A DNA stretch of 11,037 nucleotides from Flavobacterium psychrophilum (GTDB taxonomy: Bacteria; Bacteroidota; Bacteroidia; Flavobacteriales; Flavobacteriaceae), in the NCBI GenBank assembly GCA_945907225.1, contig CAMDSN010000031.1, positions 1 through 11,037 on the forward strand, given 5' to 3'. Below the pieces are notes generated by a model, which saw only the letters and a program-made list of their open reading frames with translations, had not been told where the DNA came from and made no database searches. Of this stretch, positions 6,254-11,037 are shown piece by piece. Every line of letters starts with the position of its first letter. Positions within the stretch are counted from its first letter, which is position 1. Made by a program: the position numbers and the translations under genes.

Positions 6254-7036
6254 ATGAACTTTGACAATATTATAGTAAAAACAGAAAATGGAATTGGGGA
6301 AATTATCATAAATCGTCCGGCTAAACTTAACGCACTTAATGCTGCTACAATTCAAGAACTTCACGATGGATTTAAACTATTAGAAAACAATAATGAAGTA
6401 AAAGTAATCCTGTTAACCGGGCAAGGAGAAAAAGCCTTCGTTGCCGGAGCAGATATCTCAGAATTTGCAAATTTTAATGTAACAGAAGGAACGCAATTGG
6501 CTGCCAATGGACAAAAAATCTTATTTGATTTTGTAGAAAATTTAAAAAAACCAGTAATAGCAGCAGTAAATGGTTTTGCCCTTGGCGGCGGATTAGAATT
6601 AGCCATGTCTTGCCATTTTCGTGTTGCTTCAGAAAATGCAAAAATGGGATTGCCAGAAACGTCACTTGGTGTGATTCCAGGGTATGGAGGAACCCAACGC
6701 CTACCTCAGCTTATAGGAAAAGGGCGTGCCATGGAAATGATTATGACTGCAAATATGATTTCTGCTGAAGAAGCACTTCGTTTCGGATTGGTTAACTATG
6801 TGGTTCCGCTAGAAGAACTAATGGATTTTACAAAAAATATTGCTGCTAAAATTATGCGTAATTCACCAGTAGCAATAAGCAATGCTATAAGTGCCATAAA
6901 TGCAAATTTTAAAGATGGTCTTAATGGCTTTGAGATTGAAATTGAAAATTTTGGCAAATGCTTTGAAACCGGAGACTTTAAAGAAGGAACAACGGCGTTT
7001 TTAGAAAAGCGGAAGGCTAATTTTAAAGGAAACTAA
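6254..7036 (+). CDS. Enoyl-CoA hydratase/isomerase family protein (crotonase fold)
   Basis: It probably hydrates trans-2-enoyl-CoA to 3-hydroxyacyl-CoA in fatty acid or short acyl-CoA breakdown. The 260-residue length is typical of monofunctional bacterial hydratases. Visible motifs are NRPAKLNALN near the N terminus, AFVAGADISEF (61-71) for the CoA/oxyanion region, NGFALGGGLELAMSCHFRVAS with Gly112 and Glu115, and LPETSLGVIPGYGGTQRL with Glu135. The two glutamates are 20 residues apart, as are the catalytic pair Glu144/Glu164 of rat mitochondrial hydratase, which supports true hydratase activity rather than another crotonase reaction. Substrate chain length cannot be told. It is the last gene of the plus-strand array, 40 bp after the kinase gene, and converges on the HD-domain gene with 18 bp between. 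No terminator hairpin is visible after it. Confidence 0.92.
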   Translation: MNFDNIIVKTENGIGEIIINRPAKLNALNAATIQELHDGFKLLENNNEVKVILLTGQGEKAFVAGADISEFANFNVTEGTQLAANGQKILFDFVENLKKPVIAAVNGFALGGGLELAMSCHFRVASENAKMGLPETSLGVIPGYGGTQRLPQLIGKGRAMEMIMTANMISAEEALRFGLVNYVVPLEELMDFTKNIAAKIMRNSPVAISNAISAINANFKDGLNGFEIEIENFGKCFETGDFKEGTTAFLEKRKANFKGN

Positions 7037-7054
7037 AAATAATTTATAAGCTAC

Positions 7055-7699
7055 TTACTTTTCTCCATTCCATTCGGCATGAAACTGTGAAAGGAAAGTT
7101 TCCATAAATGTATGCCGATCTTGAGCAATTCTTTTTCCTGTTTCTGTATTCATTTTATCTATTAACAAAAGAAGTTTTTCGTAGAAATGATTTAAAGTTG
7201 GGGCATTACTTTGTTTATATTCTTCTTTCGTCATATTTAAATTTGGCGTAATAGTTGGATTATAAAGTTGTCTGTTTTTAAATCCTCCATAGTTGAAAGT
7301 TCTAGCAATTCCAATGGCTCCTATAGCATCCAATCTATCCGCATCCTGAACAATCTCTAATTCTTTGGAAGTGAATTTCTTTTTAAAATTACCCCCTTTA
7401 AAAGAAATATTTTCGATGATGTTTACAACGTGTTGGATTGTTTCTTCTGAAACCTTTTGCGATTCTAAAAAATCACGTGCTACTTTTGGTCCAAGTGTTT
7501 CATTACCATCGTTAAATTTGCTGTCTGCAATATCATGAAGTAAAGCCCCAAGCTGTATAACTAACAAATCGCAATCCTCGTCTTTGGCAATTAACATAGC
7601 ATTTTTATATACACGCTCTATATGAAACCAATCGTGTCCGCCCTCTGCTTCTTGTAGTTTGTGTTTTACAAATAGTTTTGTATTAGCCAGTAACGCCAT
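7055..7699 (-). CDS. HD-domain phosphohydrolase (YedJ-like)
   Basis: This 214-residue cytoplasmic protein is a predicted metal-dependent phosphohydrolase. The HD signature is complete: GHDWFHIERV supplies His26, GALLHDIADSKF supplies the His55-Asp56 pair, and VQDADRLDAIGAIGIARTF supplies the distal aspartate (Asp119 or Asp121). These stretches, including the GGFKNR tail of the motif, match the YedJ-type subgroup, whose physiological substrates are poorly defined. It lacks a RelA/SpoT synthetase domain and other accessory domains, so it is not a (p)ppGpp synthetase/hydrolase of the usual kind. It follows the desaturase gene by 27 bp and is probably the last gene of that transcript. Its link to lipid synthesis is by position only. 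Confidence 0.87.
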   Translation of the reverse strand: MALLANTKLFVKHKLQEAEGGHDWFHIERVYKNAMLIAKDEDCDLLVIQLGALLHDIADSKFNDGNETLGPKVARDFLESQKVSEETIQHVVNIIENISFKGGNFKKKFTSKELEIVQDADRLDAIGAIGIARTFNYGGFKNRQLYNPTITPNLNMTKEEYKQSNAPTLNHFYEKLLLLIDKMNTETGKRIAQDRHTFMETFLSQFHAEWNGEK

Positions 7700-7726
7700 T
7701 TATTAAAATGAGAGATTTGCAGTAGT

Positions 7727-8728
7727 TTAACTTATCAAAGCAGGTTGAACCCATTTGAAAATTTTCTCTTCACTTGGAATAATCATACGCTCGGCAATTC
7801 TGGTCATTCTTGAAGGTAATTTAAGTAAATAATCCCTTGCTTTTTCTGCTTCATCTGTAAGATTTACTATTTTTTCAATCTCCCATTTGGCTATTAATTT
7901 TTCAAGAATATCTACATAATCTAAAGCTGTATAAACCCCAATTCGTTGGGCTGATTCTGAAAACTTTTCAAAAGCCATCCCTATACTATCTCCCGACTCG
8001 CGTATAAGATTAGCAGGCATTGTGATTTTCTTTCTCATCATATACTCAAATGCCAATAACATTTCACTAGCATCAATTTTAAAAATACGATTTACAAATT
8101 CACTATATGCTAAATGATGACGCATTTCGTCGCCAGCAATAATTTTACACATTTTTGCTAATCTGTTATCTCCAAGTTTTTTTGCTAATTGCGCGACACG
8201 GTTATGAGAAACATAGGTAGCTAATTCTTGAAAGCTTGTAAAAACAAAGTTTCTATAAGGATCCCTGCCGGTCCCGGGATCAAATCCGTCATTAATTAAG
8301 TGCTGAGTTGTAATTTCTACCTCCCTCATATTAACCCTGCCTGACAGGTATAAATATTTACTTAACAAATCTCCATGTCTGTTTTCTTCACCAGTCCATT
8401 GACGCAACCACTTAGCCCAACCATTGTCACCTCCAGCTTCTGTTTTTTGGTCAACTCCTTCAACATCCATTAACCATGATTCATATGTAGGTAATGCCTC
8501 CTCCGTAATGGTATCTCCAACTAAAACTACCCAAAAATCATAAGGTAAATCCTTAGCAATTTCTCTTAACTCTTTTAATTCATCAAAAAATGTATCGCTT
8601 TGAGAATTTGGAAGAAGGTCAGAAGGCTGCCAAATTTTTTCTACAGGAATAAGATATTCATCAACAAAACTGTCAACACTTTTTTCTAAAAATTGCATTA
8701 CTTCAAGTCGAATGTTTTTTTGAGACAT
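7727..8728 (-). CDS. Acyl-[acyl-carrier-protein] desaturase, plant-type soluble di-iron enzyme
   Basis: It introduces a cis double bond into an ACP-bound saturated acyl chain using O2 and reduced ferredoxin. The 333-residue protein contains all six di-iron ligands expected from the castor stearoyl-ACP desaturase: Glu77, Glu115 and His118 in EENRHGD, Glu168, and Glu201 and His204 in DEMRHH. The spacings (38, 3, 53, 33 and 3 residues) equal those of the plant enzyme (105, 143, 146, 196, 229, 232), and Thr171 matches the plant active-site threonine. There is no transit peptide and no membrane segment. The ATG lies 3 bp after the plsC stop codon, so the two are almost certainly one transcript. 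Together they point to unsaturated phospholipid production. The position of the double bond cannot be predicted. Confidence 0.95.
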   Translation of the reverse strand: MSQKNIRLEVMQFLEKSVDSFVDEYLIPVEKIWQPSDLLPNSQSDTFFDELKELREIAKDLPYDFWVVLVGDTITEEALPTYESWLMDVEGVDQKTEAGGDNGWAKWLRQWTGEENRHGDLLSKYLYLSGRVNMREVEITTQHLINDGFDPGTGRDPYRNFVFTSFQELATYVSHNRVAQLAKKLGDNRLAKMCKIIAGDEMRHHLAYSEFVNRIFKIDASEMLLAFEYMMRKKITMPANLIRESGDSIGMAFEKFSESAQRIGVYTALDYVDILEKLIAKWEIEKIVNLTDEAEKARDYLLKLPSRMTRIAERMIIPSEEKIFKWVQPALIS

Positions 8729-8731
8729 GAT

Positions 8732-9466
8732 TTATACTTTTATGGCTTGTTTTATTGTACTTTCTGTTTTTAAGATTAATTCTTCAAATGGAAAATCCTT
8801 TACAGCTATTGGATTGTGAATTATAAATTGTAATTTATTTCCTAACCCCATAGGGAAAGCGCCAAATTTAACCATTTCCCATGAATTATTTATAGTTATA
8901 GGAACAATAAATGCTGATGGCGCATGTTTACATAATATTTTTAAACCACTTTGTGCAAATTCTTTAGGAATTCCGTTTTTACTTCTTGTTCCTTCAGGAA
9001 AAATTAATGCCGCACGCTTGCTTCTTTCAATATATTCTGATAATTGTTTAATCAATGGTATGGCTTGTTTTGGATCATTTCTATTAATTAAAACCGACCC
9101 GCCATGCCTTAAATTATAGGAAACGCTAGGAATGCCTTTACCCAATTCCATTTTACTTACAAATTTTGTATGAAATCTTCTGAGGTGCCAAATAATACCA
9201 ACAATATCATATAAACTTTGGTGATTAGCAACGAAAATTATCGGGACATTTTTAGGAATACTATCTTTATTAACAAATGAGTAACTAGTGCCTAAAATAG
9301 CAGTGCATTTGCATAAAAAAAAATTCAAATAATCTACACTTTTTTTGTGTGCTTGATAACCAAACAAATTGAAACAAACCCACTGAATTGGGTGAAAAAA
9401 AACCAAACACAATCCAAATGAAAGATAATAAATTACTGAAATTGGATACGAAAATAACTTTTCCAT
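8732..9466 (-). CDS. plsC: 1-acyl-sn-glycerol-3-phosphate acyltransferase family protein (PlsC-like)
   Basis: It likely transfers an acyl chain to lysophosphatidic acid to make phosphatidic acid at the inner membrane. The 244-residue protein starts with a hydrophobic anchor (about 8-30). It then shows the four acyltransferase blocks: VANHQSLYD with the catalytic H-x4-D pair (His82, Asp87), GGSVLINRNDP (122-132), IFPEGTRSKNG (155-165), and a hydrophobic FIVPITINNSWE block (186-197). The family includes other lysophospholipid acyltransferases, so the exact acceptor is not certain. It is the first gene of the minus-strand set and is followed after 3 bp by an acyl-ACP desaturase, whose product would be a natural acyl donor. 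It diverges from recA across a 210-bp spacer. Confidence 0.9.
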   Translation of the reverse strand: MEKLFSYPISVIYYLSFGLCLVFFHPIQWVCFNLFGYQAHKKSVDYLNFFLCKCTAILGTSYSFVNKDSIPKNVPIIFVANHQSLYDIVGIIWHLRRFHTKFVSKMELGKGIPSVSYNLRHGGSVLINRNDPKQAIPLIKQLSEYIERSKRAALIFPEGTRSKNGIPKEFAQSGLKILCKHAPSAFIVPITINNSWEMVKFGAFPMGLGNKLQFIIHNPIAVKDFPFEELILKTESTIKQAIKV

Positions 9467-9513
9467 AATTTAAAAGTGGTTATAAAAGTATGAAAAAAAG
9501 GACTTCTAAAATA

Positions 9514-9544
9514 AAAATATACAGTTTTTGTGTACCTAGTTCAA
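9514..9544 (-). promoter_or_regulatory. Candidate promoter for the plsC-desaturase-HD set
   Basis: On the minus strand a TTG (9542-9544) is followed after 20 bp by TATATTTT (9514-9521), seven of eight bases of the flavobacterial -7 consensus. The spacer is one base longer than the usual 17-19. It would give a leader of about 40 nt to the plsC ATG at 9466. This is motif matching only. Confidence 0.3.
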
Positions 9545-9590
9545 ATCTAAATAAGATACTTTTAATAAAATTTTGGAGTGGTAGAAAAAT

Positions 9591-9605
9591 AACAAATAAT
9601 TTGTT
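9591..9605. repeat. 15-bp palindrome AACAAATAATTTGTT upstream of recA
   Basis: Seven-base arms meet around a single A. It lies 71 bp before the recA start in the plsC/recA divergent spacer. The arms are purely A/T apart from one C/G pair, so chance is possible, but the position suits an operator. The sequence does not resemble the enterobacterial or Bacillus LexA boxes. Confidence 0.45.
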
Positions 9606-9624
9606 CAAAACTAGTCCAACTTGA

Positions 9625-9634
9625 GTTATATAAC
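9625..9634. repeat. 10-bp palindrome GTTATATAAC upstream of recA
   Basis: A perfect self-complementary 10-mer 42 bp before the recA ATG, 19 bp downstream of the longer palindrome. It may be part of the recA promoter/operator region or a chance product of AT-rich DNA. Confidence 0.3.
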
Positions 9635-9676
9635 AATAAAAAAAGTATTAATTTTATACCACAAAATTTAGAAAAA

Positions 9677-10681
9677 ATGAGTTCAGAAAAAGAAGCAAAA
9701 CTAAAAGCATTACAATTAACGTTAGATAAACTAGATAAAGCCTACGGAAAAGGAACCGTGATGAAAATGGGCGACAAAGCGGTTGAAGAAGTAGAAACTA
9801 TTTCCTCTGGATCACTTGGTTTAGATTTAGCTTTGGGTGTAAATGGCTATCCTAGAGGAAGAGTAATTGAAATATATGGCCCTGAATCTTCCGGTAAAAC
9901 TACCTTAACATTACATGCTATTGCAGAAACGCAAAAGGCAGGTGGAATAGCAGCATTTATTGATGCTGAGCATGCATTTGATAGAAATTATGCAGAAAAA
10001 CTTGGAGTAGACATTGAAAATTTAATCATATCACAACCTGATAATGGAGAACAAGCGCTTGAAATTACAGAAAATTTAATTCGTTCTGGCGCTATTGATA
10101 TTGTAGTTATTGACTCTGTTGCTGCATTAACTCCCAAAAGTGAAATTGAAGGAGAAATGGGTGATTCTAAAATGGGGTTACATGCACGATTAATGTCTCA
10201 GGCGCTCAGAAAGTTAACCGGAACAATAAGTAAAACAAATTGTACCGTTTTCTTTATTAACCAATTGAGAGAGAAAATTGGAGTAATGTTTGGAAACCCA
10301 GAAACTACAACTGGTGGAAATGCGCTTAAATTTTACGCGTCAATTCGTTTAGACATTCGTCGATCGTCACAAATTAAAGACGGCGATAATGTAATTGGAA
10401 ATAGAACGAAAATCAAAGTTGTAAAAAATAAAGTAGCTCCTCCATTTAAAACAGCAGAGTTTGATATTATGTATGGAGAAGGGGTGTCTAAAACAGGGGA
10501 AATTCTAGATTTGGCTGTTGAGTTTGAAATCATCAAAAAAGCAGGGTCTTGGTTTAGTTATGGCGACACAAAACTTGGGCAAGGTAGAGACGCTGTAAAA
10601 GTATTAATTAAAGATAATCCTGAACTTGCAGATGAACTAGAGCTAAAAATTAAAAACTATATTAAAGAAAAAAATGCCTAA
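9677..10681 (+). CDS. recA: Recombinase RecA
   Basis: RecA forms ATP-dependent filaments on single-stranded DNA, drives strand exchange in recombinational repair and acts as a co-protease for LexA-type repressors where these exist. The 334-residue protein is of normal length. The N-terminal polymerisation helix (1-30) ends [11 protein letters not shown]. Walker A is GPESSGKTT (68-76), with FIDAEHAFD following, and Walker B is [11 protein letters not shown] (141-151). Loop 1 is [12 protein letters not shown], and loop 2 is [20 protein letters not shown], nearly invariant in the family. The C-terminal domain ends in a short basic/acidic tail without the long acidic tail of E. coli RecA. It stands alone in its orientation after a 210-bp divergent spacer and is closed by a strong terminator, so it is probably a single-gene transcript. 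Confidence 0.98.
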   Translation: MSSEKEAKLKALQLTLDKLDKAYGKGTVMKMGDKAVEEVETISSGSLGLDLALGVNGYPRGRVIEIYGPESSGKTTLTLHAIAETQKAGGIAAFIDAEHAFDRNYAEKLGVDIENLIISQPDNGEQALEITENLIRSGAIDIVVIDSVAALTPKSEIEGEMGDSKMGLHARLMSQALRKLTGTISKTNCTVFFINQLREKIGVMFGNPETTTGGNALKFYASIRLDIRRSSQIKDGDNVIGNRTKIKVVKNKVAPPFKTAEFDIMYGEGVSKTGEILDLAVEFEIIKKAGSWFSYGDTKLGQGRDAVKVLIKDNPELADELELKIKNYIKEKNA

Positions 10682-10687
10682 AATTAT

Positions 10688-10713
10688 ACCCCGATAATAT
10701 TCGGGGTTTTTTT
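10688..10713 (+). terminator. Rho-independent terminator of recA
   Basis: A 7-bp stem (ACCCCGA / TCGGGGT) with a 6-nt TAATAT loop is followed by an uninterrupted run of T (10707-10713). It begins seven bases after the recA stop codon. This is the only clear intrinsic terminator in the window, and its stem is unusually G+C rich for the region. Confidence 0.93.
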
Positions 10714-10746
10714 CATATTACTAATAGATTTAAAAAAATTAATGCC

Positions 10747-11037
10747 ATGAAAAAAATAATAGTTCTGCTTACGCTTTTTATAGTGTTAAACTCATGTTCA
10801 AAAGATGATGATACTCAATATTCATTCAAATTAATGACTATAGAAAGTGTTGATATTCCAGATGAATTTACTTTGGGAGAGACATATCCAATTACAATTC
10901 ACTATACGGCGCCTACTTCTTGTTATTTATTTAACTATTTTTATTATGAAAAAGATTTGAACATAAGAACTATTGCTATTGAAAATGCCATTGCTAATAG
11001 AAATAATTGTCAAGATTTGAATGTAGAAAATAGCTCA
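10747..11037 (+). CDS. Uncharacterised lipoprotein, 3' end cut off by the window
   Basis: Ninety-seven codons are visible and the frame is open at the right edge. The protein begins MKKIIVLLTLFIVLNSC: a lysine pair, a hydrophobic core and a lipobox ending at Cys17, the expected lipidation site. The next residues, S-K-D-D-D, are the serine-plus-acidic pattern that in Bacteroidota acts as a lipoprotein export signal to the cell surface, so a surface location is likely. The rest (VDIPDEFTLGETYPITIHYTAPTS and onward) looks like a beta-strand-rich domain, rich in Tyr and Phe, with two later cysteines (residues 60 and 89) that might pair. I do not recognise a named family. It starts after the recA terminator and so has its own promoter; a weak -7-like TAGATTTA lies at 10725-10732. 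Confidence 0.8.
   Translation, partial: MKKIIVLLTLFIVLNSCSKDDDTQYSFKLMTIESVDIPDEFTLGETYPITIHYTAPTSCYLFNYFYYEKDLNIRTIAIENAIANRNNCQDLNVENSS

Noticed and set aside
6361..6665. Two minus-strand open frames within the hydratase gene
   Set aside because: They overlap each other and the crotonase catalytic core on the other strand, and show no protein-like features of their own.
7055..7699. A RelA/SpoT-type (p)ppGpp enzyme or a defence-type HD nuclease
   Set aside because: There is only a short stand-alone HD domain of YedJ-like pattern, with no synthetase, nuclease or nucleotide-sensor partner nearby.
9467..9676. Classical LexA box or an RNA leader upstream of recA
   Set aside because: No CTG-N10-CAG or GAAC-N4-GTTC pattern is present, and I see no G+C-bearing stem that would suggest a riboswitch or structured leader.
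10333..10536. Minus-strand 67-codon open frame within recA
   Set aside because: Antisense to a highly conserved part of recA with no motif; a shadow frame.
1..11037. Mobile element, CRISPR array, tRNA/rRNA or defence island
   Set aside because: No transposase, integrase, terminal repeats, spaced repeats or RNA gene structure was found, and all longer genes are core metabolic, regulatory or repair genes with similar base composition.

Overview
The window is an AT-rich chromosomal segment (roughly one third G+C by eye) from a Bacteroidota bacterium, most likely a member of the Flavobacteriaceae. Supporting signs are A-rich translation starts without Shine-Dalgarno sequences, several matches to the flavobacterial -7 promoter box (TAnnTTTG), a lipoprotein signal followed directly by an S-K-D-D-D stretch, and the close packing of hemH with hemJ. 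It looks like core genome. I see no insertion sequence, integrase, phage gene, CRISPR array, tRNA or rRNA.

Region 1 (1-2233, minus strand): hemA and the 5' part of hemC, the first steps of C5-pathway tetrapyrrole synthesis. They are transcribed away from a 227-bp divergent promoter region. hemC runs off the left edge and starts with GTG.

Region 2 (2234-7036, plus strand): a tightly packed array of an AraC-type regulator, ferrochelatase hemH, membrane protoporphyrinogen oxidase hemJ (overlapping hemH by one base), an NtrY-like membrane histidine kinase without a partner response regulator, and an enoyl-CoA hydratase. The regulator sits between the early heme genes (divergent) and the late heme genes (downstream), so it is well placed to control both ends of the pathway. 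A 10-bp inverted sequence pair in the divergent region is a candidate operator. The gaps before the kinase and hydratase genes share an identical 16-bp element at almost the same distance from each start codon.

Region 3 (7055-9466, minus strand): a three-gene set of plsC-type acyltransferase, plant-type soluble acyl-ACP desaturase and HD-domain phosphohydrolase. The first two suggest membrane lipid synthesis and fluidity control. This set converges on the hydratase gene with only 18 bp between.

Region 4 (9467-11037, plus strand): recA behind a 210-bp spacer that contains two palindromes, a clear intrinsic terminator, and the 5' part of an uncharacterised lipoprotein gene cut by the right edge.

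I find no convincing undescribed system. The most useful leads are the shared 16-bp element, the candidate AraC operator pair and the cysteine-rich segment of ferrochelatase.
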